From a bacterium (lineage in GTDB: Bacteria; Myxococcota_A; Bradymonadia; UBA7976; UBA1532): a stretch of DNA of 64,000 nucleotides. The notes under the pieces were generated by a model. The model had not been told where the DNA came from and did not search any database. It saw nothing but the letters and a program-made list of their open reading frames with translations. The position numbers and the translations under genes are program-made. The DNA lies in the NCBI GenBank assembly GCA_030426085.1, contig JAUHYW010000048.1, positions 1-64,000 on the forward strand. The letters run 5' to 3'. This document shows, piece by piece, positions 50,955 to 64,000 of the stretch. Within the stretch, counting starts at the first letter, position 1. Each line of letters begins with the position of its first letter.

Positions 50955-53900
50955 ATGCGACCGATTGCGCTCCTCGGACGGCTGATCCCAGTCTGCCTCC
51001 TCCTCGGCGCCGCCCCGGCGCTGGCCCAGAACGCCGATCCCCAGATCGTCGTCGTCCCCGACGCACCGCAGAACCCCCGCCTGCCACACCCGGTGCACGA
51101 GGGCGCTCACATCACCCTCAAGGCGATGCTGCGCAACGCCAACTGCGGATCGGGCTACTCGGTGCGCTGGGACGTGGATCGCGACGGGGAGTACAACGAC
51201 GACACCGAGCGGCTCGTCAGCCGCACCGGATCGTCGGTCTACGACATCGGCCGCACGTTCGTCGTGCCCAACGTCGACGGCGACACGTCGATGCCGATCA
51301 ACGTCCGGGTGGTCAACCGGTGCAACGGCGGCCAATCCTTCGCCACCTACCGCCTGTTCGTCTACGACTGGCGACCCTCGAACAACCCCGAGCAGTGGAC
51401 GGCCGATCAGATCGAGGTGATGGGCAAGGTCGGGCTGGGCGAGGCGCTGTGGTACATCCACCGCGGCGCGCGGGATCACGAGGGCAGCGGGGGCAGCATC
51501 CGCGCCCGCCATCGGGCCAGCCATCAGTGGGTCGAGGGCACCGCGCTGGCGGTGTGGGCCTTCTCGATCAACGGGCACCTGCCGGCCTACGACCCCGACG
51601 AGATCAACGCCCAGAACTTCCGGGGCTACGGATCGCTGCCCAACGGCTGGCTCGGTGACAACGAGGCGCGCTGGGACAGCTCGCCGTACTCCGAGACGGC
51701 GATGCGGTTCCTCAACCGGGTCATCAACCAGGGCACCGGCACCCGGAACGTCAGCGCGGGCGACGAGGCCAACACCTGCGGCTTCGAGAACAACGGCAAC
51801 GCCCGCAACTGCAACCCCATCGCGGGCACCGACAACAGCCGGGGGGCCTACACCGGGGGCACGAGCAACAACTCCTACCGCCAGGGGATCTACACCGGGG
51901 CCATCCCGCCGACGCTGCCCTCGCTCGCCGGGACCCAGCTCCAGCTCGGCGGGCTGGCGGGCAACAACTGGGAGTGGTTCGCCCAGGAGATGACCGACTA
52001 TCTGGCCTACATGCAGATCAACAGCGGCTGCGGGGCCGGGGGGTGGTACTACACCGCCCAGAACGGCAGCCCCGGCTGTCATACGATGGACGCCTCGACC
52101 GCGCAGTGGGGCTACATCGGCCTGGAGAGCGCCGAGGTCGCCGGCGGGCCCTACGGGGTCATCGTGTCCAACGACAACAAGTACAAGCTGGGCCATAACA
52201 TCGTGCGCAACCAGCACCCCAACGGCGGGACGCGCTACCGCACCGACAGCAACAGCCACGCCCCCAACACCCAGCTCACCGGCGGGGCGATCGTCGCCGC
52301 CCGGTGGCTCGGCATCCACCTGTTCGACGCCAACGACAACAGCCGGCCCTTCCCCCAGTCGGGCTACACCGCCGGTCAGATGCGGCAGGCATTCGATCGC
52401 TACGTGTCGTTCACCTCGAACATGTGGGAGGTCGACCAGGGCGACTGGTGGGGCGCCAAGCGCTTCTGGCGCTATGGCAACTACGCCAGCGGCGGGTCGT
52501 ACCTCTGCGGCAACAAGAACTCGGTGTATCGCTGGGGCAACGGCGCGGAGTGCGGCAACCTGTATGCCATCTATTCGCATCAGAAGGGCTACCGCACCGG
52601 CGAGCCGGCCCAGGGCAACATCGGCGGTCACGACTGGCAGCGCGAGTTCCCGACCTATGTGATGCGCTCTCAGCGGCGGGGGACCGGCGACTACAACAAC
52701 TTCGGCCTGATCCAGGACTGCGGCACGGCCAACTCGATCGTGTGCTGGGCCGGCGACTCGTTCAGCACCCCGGTCGGCGCGCTCATCCTCACCCCGACCA
52801 TCTTCAACCCCAAGCCGGTGGCCATCGGCGTCGCCGAGCCGACCACCGTCGTCGAGGGCTGCGCCGGCGGCAACAACGGCCGGGTCGCCTTCGATCACAG
52901 CGGCTCGTTCCACCCCAACCCCGAGGAGCGCATCCTCGCCTTCCAGTGGGACGTCGACGCGGGCAACGGGCTGTGGTGGGACACCGGCGCGCCGCCGGAT
53001 TACAGCGGCGGCCAGGGCTCGCTCGACGAGCTGTTCCAGTATCGCTATGAGCGCCGGGGCAACTACGTCGCGACGCTGCGGGTCGTGGGGTCGGGCGGTC
53101 AGACCAAGTCGACCACGGTCGCCATCCAGGTCAACGGCACCGCCAACAAGGCGCCGTCGGCCGGCCACGGCGGGCCGTATGTCATCGAGGTGGGCGACGA
53201 CCTCGCGCTGCGGGGCAACGCCTCGGACTCCAACCTGGGCTGCGGCGACGAGCTGACGGTGAGGTGGGATCTGGACGGCGACGGTCAGTACGACGACGCG
53301 GATCGGGTCGACGCCAGCATCCCCTGGGCCGCCTTGCAGAACCTGCCCGTCGGGCAGAACATCGACATCGGGCTGCGGGTGGAGGATCTCGCGGGCCTGA
53401 CGAGCACCGCCCGGACCACGCTGACGATCTACCCCCGTGATCCCATCGCCCACTTCGAGATCAACCCCGATCCCGCCGGCTGCCGGCAGGTGATCACCTT
53501 CGACGGCAACCAGAGCCGGCACCCCAACCCCAACCGGCGCATCACCAGCTACGCCTGGGACGTGGACGGGGACGGGGCCAGCGACGGCGGCGGCGCGGTC
53601 TTCACCCGCAGCTACCCCCGCTTCGGCACCTTCGAGGTCACCCTGACGGTCACCGACGATCGCAACCGGACGGCGACGGCCCGGGACACCATCGAGGTGA
53701 ACCAGGGCAACGGGCGGCCCACCGCCCGGCTGCCCGAGCTGAACTACACCGTGCTCGAGAACGGCGAGCTGGTGCTCGACGCCCGCGGCTCGTCCGACCC
53801 CAACACCGACTGCCAGGATCGCATCGCCGAGTATGCCTTCGACATCGACGGCGACGGCAACTACGGCGGCCCCCACGACATCGCCGGCGCCGCCGACCGG

Positions 53901-56900
53901 GTCGTGGTGCCGTGGGCGACGCTGACCCAGGCGATGGACTGGCCCGCCGACCGCCAGACCGGCCTGCCGGAGAACATCGTGCGGCTGCGGGTCACCGACA
54001 CCTTCGGGCTGTCGCACACCACCGCCGCCCGGGTCCGCATCTACCGGGCCCGCCCCGAGGCGGCGTTCACCCAGAGCCCCGAGCCGGGCTACGTCAACGG
54101 CATCTCGGGCCGCTCGGACGTCACCCTCGACGCCCGGGACAGCTTCTCGCCCATCCCCGGGGGCAGCATCGCCCGCTATCAGTGGGATGTGGACGGCGAC
54201 GGGACCTTCGGCGACCTGCCCGACGAGGCGACGGTCGTCTGGCGGCTCGCCTTCCAGGACGTGCCCCAGCCGGGGCAGGTGCTGACCCGGGCGGTGACCC
54301 TGCGGGTGACCGACAGCAGCGGGCAGGTGGCCGAGGTGACCCACGACGTGACCTTCACCACCGGCCCGGTGGCCCCGACCGCCGACGCCGATCCGGCCGA
54401 TCCGCCGGAGACCGGGTACCACGTCCTCGAGGGCGACGGGGTGACCCTCAGCGCCTTGCAGACCTTCGATCCCAACCAGGGCGACTCGGATGACTACATC
54501 CGCTTCTATCGCTGGGCGCTCGACCAGGAGACCGCCGAAGGCAACATCGCCTGGGACGTGGTCGTCGAGGATCGCGACGCCGACGGCGAGGAGGCCATCG
54601 TCGAGGTCGAGCTGGCCGCGCTGCGGGCGGCGGGTATCGACGGGCCGGGGGACTACCCCATCGTGCTCGAGGTCGAGGACTCCACCGGCCGCACCGACCG
54701 GGACACCAGCGTCATCCACGTCTACCCCCGCGGCCCCAACGTCGTGCTGGTGGCCAACCCCAACCCCAGCGCGTGCAACCAGCGCATCAACCTCGACGCG
54801 AGCCAGAGCAGCCACCCGCACCCGGGGGTCGATGTCATCGGCTACGCCTGGGACTTCGACGGGGACGGCGACTTCGACGACGGGGTCGGGGCCCAGACCA
54901 GCCACACCCCGCAGCAGTTCACCTTCGACGCGCCGCTGACCCTGGCGGTGCGGGTGACCGACAGCGCCGGTGACAGCGCCGAGGAGAGCGTGCAGGTGCC
55001 GGTGGACGTCGGCAACCGCAGCCCGGCGGTCGACCTGGGCGGCCCCTACGTCATCGGGGTGGGCGACGGCGTCCGCTTCGACGCGTCGGGCACCGCCGAG
55101 CCGGACGCCGCCTGCGGCGACGCGATCACCCGCTACGCCTGGGATCTCAACGCCGACGGCGCGCCCGATCGGGCCGGCGACGATCTGACGGTGCTCGATC
55201 TGACCTGGGCCGAGCTCGAGGATCTGGGCATCGGCGAGCAGGGCCAGCACTCGATCCGCCTGGTGGCCACCGATCGCTTCGGCCGGACGGGCGAGGCGGC
55301 GGTCGTGCTCGACATCGTGCGGGGGCCGACGGCGGTCGCCGAGCTGAACCCGGCCCGGGCCGGCTGCAACGCGCTGGTCACCTTCGATGGCAGCCGCTCG
55401 TTCACCGACGGGCCCGACGGCAGCGACTTCGACATCGTGCAGTGGGAGTGGGACTTCGACGGCGACGGCGAGACCGACGCCGAGGGCCGCTCGGTGCAGC
55501 GCAACGCGGTCGGCTTCGATCGCATCCCGGTGACCCTGACCGTCACCGACCTCGGCGGGCGCAGCCACTCCACCGACACCGAGCTGGAGATCGTGCTCGA
55601 CAACGTGCCCCCGGTGGCCAACGCCGGCGGGCCCTACACCACCGGCCCGGTCGGCGGCGGGCAGTTCGCCGGGGTCGACCTCGACGCCCGCGGGTCGAGC
55701 GATCCCAACGCGCCGTGCGATGTCATCGAACGCTACGAGTGGGACACGGACGGCGACGGCCTCTACGGCGCGGCGGACAACAACGGCGCCGGCAACCGGG
55801 CGGGCAGCGACTACGTGGGCGACGTCGTCCGGGGCTACACCAGCCCCGCGTGGCAGGTGGGCCTGAGCCAGCTCGTGCGGGTCCGGGCCTGTGACCGGTC
55901 GGGGGCCTGCTCGGTGCCGGCCGAGGCCGAGATCGAGGTGCTCAACACCGCGCCGCCGGTCGGCGAGATCATCTCGCCCCGGGTGGGTGACTGCGTGGCC
56001 GACGCCCAGACCGAGGTGCGGGTGCGGGTGCGCGACGCCGACGGTGATCGGGTGACGGTGGTCCTGCGGGCCGACGGGGCCGAGATCGGCCGGGCCGAGG
56101 TCCAGACCCGGCAGGACAACCAGTCGGTGGATCACGTCTTCCAGGTCAACGCCAACGCCATCGCCGAGGGCGGGCGCAACCTCGAGGTGACCTTCACCGA
56201 CACCGACGGGGCCGAGTCGGTCGCCGACGCCGGCGGACGGGTCACCTTCGACCGCACCCCGCCGACGGTGAGCATCGGCAACAACCTGGCCAACGGGGTG
56301 TGCTACCCCGCGGGCGGCGTGCCCGAGCGGGTCATCACCGTCGAGGACGCCATCGATCCCGGCCCGGCGGTGGACGAGTCGCTGGCCAGCGAGAGCTGCC
56401 AGCGCACGCTGACCGTCGTCGCGACCGACGCCTGCGGCAACGAGGGCCGGGCGACCCGGACCTACCTCATCGCCCAGCCGGTGGCGATCGAGCTCGAGGG
56501 CCCCGCCGACGGGGCGCTGGTGGCCGACGCCGCCTTCGACTGGTCGGTGGTCGGCCCGGCCGCCTGCGCCGGGCGCATCACCGCCCGCTTGACCCAGGAC
56601 GGCGGCGCGGCGGGGGTCTACGCCGCCGGCACCCCGATCCAGGCGCCGGGCAGCTACACCCTCCAGGTGGACGTGCCCGACTGCGCCGGTGACTCGACGA
56701 GCACCCTGCGCGCGTTCCGGGTCAACGGCCCGCCGGTGGCCGACGCCGTGCCCGACGGGCACCCCCAGGCCGATCCGGCCGCGGTGGTGCCGGCCTACAT
56801 CGTCGACGAGGGCGACGTGCTCGAGGTCGACGGCAGCGCCTCGACCCCGCCCGAGGCGGGGGACAGCATCGAGAGCTGGGCCTGGGATCTGGACGACGAC

Positions 56901-59900
56901 GGCGAGTTCGAGACCGAGGGCCGGGTGGCCCGCTTCCCGACCCAGGAGGACGGCATCTTCACCGCCCGCCTGCGGGTGACCGACAGCCTCGGGGCCACCG
57001 ACGACGACGCCTTCGAGGTGACGGTCATCGACGTGGATCCGGTGGCCGATCCCGGCGGCCCGTACACCGTGCGCCAGGGCGAGCGCTTCGTGCTCGACGG
57101 CAGCGGCAGCCGGGCCGGCAGCGCGGCCGACGCCATCACCCGCTACATCTGGACCCTGCCCGACGGCGCCGTGCTCGCCGACGGGGCGGGGGAGGCGCAG
57201 CCCGAGGTGGTCTTCGAGGTCGATCAGACGACCGAGGTCACCCTCGAGGTGCGCGACGAGGACAGCAGCGATCGCGACTCGGTGCAGGTCACCGTGCGCG
57301 ACGTCAGCCCGGCCATCGCCGGGGTGCAGTTCCCGGCCGACGCCTACGAGCTGCAGCACCTCGAGGTCGTGGTCGACGCCGCCGCCGGCGCGCCCCGCGA
57401 TCCGATCATCGCCTACGAGTGGGACTTCGACGGGGACGGTCAGGCCGACGTGGTCAGCCCCGATCCGGCGGTCACCTATCAGTACGACGCGCCCGGCGAC
57501 TACACCGCTGTCCTGCGGGTGCGCGACCCCGACTCGACGACCACCGCCGAGTATCCGATCTCGGTCCGGGCCATCACCTTCACCGATCTGCTCGAGCTCG
57601 CCCAGGAGCGGGCCGACGCGGTGCTCGACGATCCCGGCTCGCCGGCGCGGGCCCGCAGCGCGCTCGAGCCGCGCAACCAGACGCCGTTCGAGGTGCTCGT
57701 CGAGCGCGGCCTGTGGGCCGAGCGCCATGACTACCGCCAGAACACCCTGGTCGCGCTCGACGAGATCGCGTTCCGCATCTACCGGGCCCAGGGCGCCGGG
57801 GCCGACTTCGGCGACTACCTGTGGGTGCTCAGCCGGGTCGTGCTGCGCATGCTCGACGCCAAGTACGACGAGGCCCGGGACGTCGACATCCCCAACGCGG
57901 CCACCTCGCTGGCCGACGACTCGCTGCGCTTCGCGACCGACGCGCTCGACGAGGCCCACGCCCAGTTCGAGAACGTCGAGTACCGCGACCGCTCGATGAG
58001 CGCCGACGAGGCCTTCGTCGCCCGGGACTTCTACTCGGTGGCGATGGAGGTCTGGTTCTGGCTCGAAGAGACCGTCGACCCCAACCAGCACTACAACGGC
58101 TTCCCGGTGCCCGAGAACGGGACGGTGGGTCGGCGGGTGCAGGAGTCGCAGCCGATCAACGAGGACCTGGGCACCGCCCTCGGCCGCATGGCCGACGCGC
58201 TGCGGGACTACGTGGACCTCGGCGGGGACGACGAGGCGCCCGGCCGGCTTCAGGTGGCGGCGGCGCTGGCCGATCTGGGCGAGATCCAGGCCCTGGTCGA
58301 GCTGCCGGTGTGGTGCGGCGACGTGCTGCCCGACGAAGAGGCCGAGTGCATCGACGACCGCGAGTCGCTCGACCTCCAGCTCAAGCTGATGGACCTCATC
58401 GCCAACCTGTTCGCCGCCGCCGACCGCGGGGTCTACGTGCGCAACTGGCAGAACCTGCTCACCTACGCGGTCAAGTTCCGCGTCGAGCTGGCCCTGCTGC
58501 GCATCGAGCAGGTCTGCGGGCCGTTCCAGCCGCTGACGCTGGCCGGCCGCGAGCAGCAGCGCATCCTGCTCGACCTCGTCGCCGAGGGGCAGAACGAGCT
58601 GGCGTTGCAGTTCTACGTGGCGCCCGACCGCCGCTGCCTCGTGGTGCGGGAGTACAACGAGTGCCTGGTGCCGGCCATCCCCGACAACGTCGCGGTGGAG
58701 TACCCCGAGAACTGCGAGCCGGGCGATCCGTTCATCGACGACAACCCCGACGACGGGGGCGGCGGGGACGATCCCGACGCGCCGCAGTTCCTCGGTGATC
58801 GGCCGATCCCGCTGCCCGAGGTCTTCAGCGACATCCTGATGCTGCGCGACGTCATCCGGGCCCACAACGACCTGGTCGACGTCGCCGACCCCGAGGAGCT
58901 GGGGGCGAACTTCCCCGGCCGGCGGTTCGAGGACTTCGACTTCGACCAGGACGGAGACTTCGACATCAACGACGTCGACCTGGCCATCCTCATGTTCATC
59001 ACCGATCCGGTCGACGACGACGAGGACGGCCTGCCGGGGGTCATCGAGAACCGGTGCGTGCTGGCCAACGGCATGCGGCTCGACCCGCGCAGCCCCGAGA
59101 CCACCGGGATCCCCGACGCCGAGCTGGACTGTGACGGCGACCGCATCTCGAACGGGGACGAGATGGCGCTGTACATGAACCCGCTCGACCCGAACGACTT
59201 CGACTACGACTACGATGACGACGGCCTGGGCAACGGCCTGGAGATCCAGAACGGTATGGACGTCTTCGACCCCGAGGACGGCCGGGCCGACGACGACGGC
59301 GACGGGGTGAGCAACGCCGACGAGCTCAACGCCGGGCTGGACATGAACAACGGGGCCGACGCCGACGCGGACTTCGACCTCGACGGCATCAGCAACGGCG
59401 ACGAGGCCCGCTACGGCCTCGACCCCCGCGACCCCGACGACGCCGACGCCGATCCCGATGGGGACGGCATGAGCTCGCGCAACGAGATCGCCCGGGGCCG
59501 CAACCCGCTGCGGGCCGACTGCGCCAACGACCCGGCCGAGCTCGAGGGCCGCAACGACACCGTCGAAGAGGCGGCGCCGCTCGACTTCGACCGCCAGGTG
59601 CGGTTCGAGGACGGCACCCTGTGCAACTCGGCCGAGGCCGACGACGCCGACTTCTACCGCATCGAGGTGCCCGACAGCGACATGCGGCTGGCCGTCTCGC
59701 TGACCCACGCGCCCGACGTCGACCTCGACCTGCGCCTGTTCAACGCCGAGAGCGGGGTGCAGGTGGCCGACAGCAGCACCCGCCTGCCGGGCGAGCTGAT
59801 CGCGATCCCCCGGGGGCAGCTCCGGGCCGGCACCTACGCGGTGCGGGTGTCGGGGGCCGACGGGGACGAGGGCGACTACGTGCTCGACGTCACCCTGCTG

Positions 59901-60392
59901 CCGGGCGAGGCGCCGTGCCTGCCCGACGGCTACGAGGGGCCGGATGGCAACGACCGGCCCGACCGCTCGGTGCCCATCCCCAGCCAGTCGCGCCTGGGTG
60001 ACGCCTGGGTGTGCAACGCCGAGCGGCAGGCCGGCGACTGGTATCGCTTGCAGGTGGTCGACCGCGACCTGACCGTACACATCACCTACACCCGCTCGGA
60101 CGCGCTGATGACCCTGTCGGCCAACACCGAGCGAAACGGCAACATCGACGCCTACGAAGAGAGCGTCGAGGTTCAGACCAGCGTGCAGTGCATCAACGTC
60201 GCCGCCACCGGCAACCCGACCGACGTGTTCGTCAACGTCAAGGCGGAGACCCTGTTCTCCGACGGCGACGACCGCGCCGACTACGTGTTGCAGGTGATGG
60301 AGACCGATCTGGGCGCCGCCCCGCGGGGCGCGTGCGATGAACTCAGTAATGGGTTGTTCGACTTCGTCGAGTGGCCGACACTGATGCCGTAG
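50955..60392 (+). CDS. Giant secreted PKD-repeat protein (3145 aa)
   Basis: ATG 50955 begins a clean signal peptide (MRPIALLGRLIPVCLLLGAA, cleavage after ALA). Residues about 30-620 include helical repeats with ALWYIHRG, GTALAVWAFSINGHLPAYDPDE, STAQWGYIGLESAE and AIYSHQKGYRTG, similar to alpha-toroid (terpenoid-cyclase-like) repeats of surface proteins. A long series of about 12 PKD/Ig-like domains follows to about residue 2200 (WDVDGDGxxD, GTFEVTLTVTD, AxGGPYV, LDARGSSDPN). Then comes a helical region (about 2200-2590), an EF-hand/dockerin-like module near 58820-59170, acidic DxDxDG repeats, and two PPC-like domains (about 59560-59900 and 59950-60330). No membrane anchor. Likely a calcium-stiffened adhesin or matrix protein. 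The opposite strand is open for 10 kb but reads as a shadow. Confidence 0.9.
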   Translation: MRPIALLGRLIPVCLLLGAAPALAQNADPQIVVVPDAPQNPRLPHPVHEGAHITLKAMLRNANCGSGYSVRWDVDRDGEYNDDTERLVSRTGSSVYDIGRTFVVPNVDGDTSMPINVRVVNRCNGGQSFATYRLFVYDWRPSNNPEQWTADQIEVMGKVGLGEALWYIHRGARDHEGSGGSIRARHRASHQWVEGTALAVWAFSINGHLPAYDPDEINAQNFRGYGSLPNGWLGDNEARWDSSPYSETAMRFLNRVINQGTGTRNVSAGDEANTCGFENNGNARNCNPIAGTDNSRGAYTGGTSNNSYRQGIYTGAIPPTLPSLAGTQLQLGGLAGNNWEWFAQEMTDYLAYMQINSGCGAGGWYYTAQNGSPGCHTMDASTAQWGYIGLESAEVAGGPYGVIVSNDNKYKLGHNIVRNQHPNGGTRYRTDSNSHAPNTQLTGGAIVAARWLGIHLFDANDNSRPFPQSGYTAGQMRQAFDRYVSFTSNMWEVDQGDWWGAKRFWRYGNYASGGSYLCGNKNSVYRWGNGAECGNLYAIYSHQKGYRTGEPAQGNIGGHDWQREFPTYVMRSQRRGTGDYNNFGLIQDCGTANSIVCWAGDSFSTPVGALILTPTIFNPKPVAIGVAEPTTVVEGCAGGNNGRVAFDHSGSFHPNPEERILAFQWDVDAGNGLWWDTGAPPDYSGGQGSLDELFQYRYERRGNYVATLRVVGSGGQTKSTTVAIQVNGTANKAPSAGHGGPYVIEVGDDLALRGNASDSNLGCGDELTVRWDLDGDGQYDDADRVDASIPWAALQNLPVGQNIDIGLRVEDLAGLTSTARTTLTIYPRDPIAHFEINPDPAGCRQVITFDGNQSRHPNPNRRITSYAWDVDGDGASDGGGAVFTRSYPRFGTFEVTLTVTDDRNRTATARDTIEVNQGNGRPTARLPELNYTVLENGELVLDARGSSDPNTDCQDRIAEYAFDIDGDGNYGGPHDIAGAADRVVVPWATLTQAMDWPADRQTGLPENIVRLRVTDTFGLSHTTAARVRIYRARPEAAFTQSPEPGYVNGISGRSDVTLDARDSFSPIPGGSIARYQWDVDGDGTFGDLPDEATVVWRLAFQDVPQPGQVLTRAVTLRVTDSSGQVAEVTHDVTFTTGPVAPTADADPADPPETGYHVLEGDGVTLSALQTFDPNQGDSDDYIRFYRWALDQETAEGNIAWDVVVEDRDADGEEAIVEVELAALRAAGIDGPGDYPIVLEVEDSTGRTDRDTSVIHVYPRGPNVVLVANPNPSACNQRINLDASQSSHPHPGVDVIGYAWDFDGDGDFDDGVGAQTSHTPQQFTFDAPLTLAVRVTDSAGDSAEESVQVPVDVGNRSPAVDLGGPYVIGVGDGVRFDASGTAEPDAACGDAITRYAWDLNADGAPDRAGDDLTVLDLTWAELEDLGIGEQGQHSIRLVATDRFGRTGEAAVVLDIVRGPTAVAELNPARAGCNALVTFDGSRSFTDGPDGSDFDIVQWEWDFDGDGETDAEGRSVQRNAVGFDRIPVTLTVTDLGGRSHSTDTELEIVLDNVPPVANAGGPYTTGPVGGGQFAGVDLDARGSSDPNAPCDVIERYEWDTDGDGLYGAADNNGAGNRAGSDYVGDVVRGYTSPAWQVGLSQLVRVRACDRSGACSVPAEAEIEVLNTAPPVGEIISPRVGDCVADAQTEVRVRVRDADGDRVTVVLRADGAEIGRAEVQTRQDNQSVDHVFQVNANAIAEGGRNLEVTFTDTDGAESVADAGGRVTFDRTPPTVSIGNNLANGVCYPAGGVPERVITVEDAIDPGPAVDESLASESCQRTLTVVATDACGNEGRATRTYLIAQPVAIELEGPADGALVADAAFDWSVVGPAACAGRITARLTQDGGAAGVYAAGTPIQAPGSYTLQVDVPDCAGDSTSTLRAFRVNGPPVADAVPDGHPQADPAAVVPAYIVDEGDVLEVDGSASTPPEAGDSIESWAWDLDDDGEFETEGRVARFPTQEDGIFTARLRVTDSLGATDDDAFEVTVIDVDPVADPGGPYTVRQGERFVLDGSGSRAGSAADAITRYIWTLPDGAVLADGAGEAQPEVVFEVDQTTEVTLEVRDEDSSDRDSVQVTVRDVSPAIAGVQFPADAYELQHLEVVVDAAAGAPRDPIIAYEWDFDGDGQADVVSPDPAVTYQYDAPGDYTAVLRVRDPDSTTTAEYPISVRAITFTDLLELAQERADAVLDDPGSPARARSALEPRNQTPFEVLVERGLWAERHDYRQNTLVALDEIAFRIYRAQGAGADFGDYLWVLSRVVLRMLDAKYDEARDVDIPNAATSLADDSLRFATDALDEAHAQFENVEYRDRSMSADEAFVARDFYSVAMEVWFWLEETVDPNQHYNGFPVPENGTVGRRVQESQPINEDLGTALGRMADALRDYVDLGGDDEAPGRLQVAAALADLGEIQALVELPVWCGDVLPDEEAECIDDRESLDLQLKLMDLIANLFAAADRGVYVRNWQNLLTYAVKFRVELALLRIEQVCGPFQPLTLAGREQQRILLDLVAEGQNELALQFYVAPDRRCLVVREYNECLVPAIPDNVAVEYPENCEPGDPFIDDNPDDGGGGDDPDAPQFLGDRPIPLPEVFSDILMLRDVIRAHNDLVDVADPEELGANFPGRRFEDFDFDQDGDFDINDVDLAILMFITDPVDDDEDGLPGVIENRCVLANGMRLDPRSPETTGIPDAELDCDGDRISNGDEMALYMNPLDPNDFDYDYDDDGLGNGLEIQNGMDVFDPEDGRADDDGDGVSNADELNAGLDMNNGADADADFDLDGISNGDEARYGLDPRDPDDADADPDGDGMSSRNEIARGRNPLRADCANDPAELEGRNDTVEEAAPLDFDRQVRFEDGTLCNSAEADDADFYRIEVPDSDMRLAVSLTHAPDVDLDLRLFNAESGVQVADSSTRLPGELIAIPRGQLRAGTYAVRVSGADGDEGDYVLDVTLLPGEAPCLPDGYEGPDGNDRPDRSVPIPSQSRLGDAWVCNAERQAGDWYRLQVVDRDLTVHITYTRSDALMTLSANTERNGNIDAYEESVEVQTSVQCINVAATGNPTDVFVNVKAETLFSDGDDRADYVLQVMETDLGAAPRGACDELSNGLFDFVEWPTLMP

Positions 60393-60468
60393 ATTCAGAG
60401 GACCGTCCGAGAATCCGGCCCGGGGGGGCCGCCGACGCTCGCGCGTCGACCAGAAGGAGAGGGGAACC

Positions 60469-64000
<3,532 letters not shown>

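Overview
The window is very GC-rich DNA (roughly 70% or more by eye) from a bacterium that most likely belongs to the Myxococcota. The grounds are: a serine protease and a surface protein with C-terminal Cys / membrane segment / Arg-cluster tails of the MYXO-CTERM type; many MopE-like motifs (CNGxDDDCDGxxDE); 'CGDGxxxxGExCDDG' cysteine-rich repeats; four Hanks-type serine/threonine kinases; and an abundance of lipoproteins with D/P/A-rich linkers after the lipid-anchored cysteine. I saw no tRNA, rRNA, CRISPR array, transposase, integrase or phage gene. Nearly all genes are accessory: surface proteins, signalling proteins and a few enzymes.

Layout. 1-7.2 kb: a modular surface protein cut by the left edge, a small membrane protein, a subtilase with a MYXO-CTERM tail and a MopE-motif protein. 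7.2-15.4 kb: a TIR-kinase-FGE fusion, a divergent Fe/2-oxoglutarate oxygenase-like gene, a lipoprotein, a LysM/HExxH metallopeptidase without signal peptide, and two envelope proteins (NTF2-like and HEAT-repeat). 15.5-26.8 kb: a tightly packed plus-strand operon. Five of its genes encode MopE-motif lipoproteins, four of which end in three copies of a ~75-85 residue domain I do not recognise. Between them lie one transmembrane kinase and two related TPR/PEGA-like membrane proteins.

26.9-35.1 kb: a minus-strand unit (sigma-54 activator with a Cys-rich PAS domain, a 1192-residue pseudokinase-kinase-SRPBCC-DUF5939-cyclase protein, a small helical protein) is divergent from a DUF1641 - sulfide:quinone oxidoreductase - Fur-family unit. 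The latter is preceded by a consensus sigma-54 promoter and two palindromes. This reads as a sulfide-sensing and detoxification locus. 35.1-44.0 kb: a second minus-strand run: TPR/beta-barrel protein, two nidogen-like/thrombospondin-3 surface proteins, a zinc-ribbon kinase, an acyltransferase, a winged-helix-like protein and a small lipoprotein.

44.4-50.8 kb: repeat-containing lipoproteins, a YbjN-like protein and a rhomboid protease with TPRs. 51-64 kb: a 3145-residue PKD-repeat protein, then a protein with at least 26 thrombospondin type-3 repeats that runs off the right edge. The two share a ~100-residue module.

The common theme is calcium/metal-binding extracellular architecture coupled to transmembrane Ser/Thr kinases. 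The best candidates for something undescribed are the MopE/kinase/PEGA operon with its 12-copy domain, the TIR-kinase-FGE fusion and the pseudokinase-kinase-cyclase fusion beside the sulfide locus.
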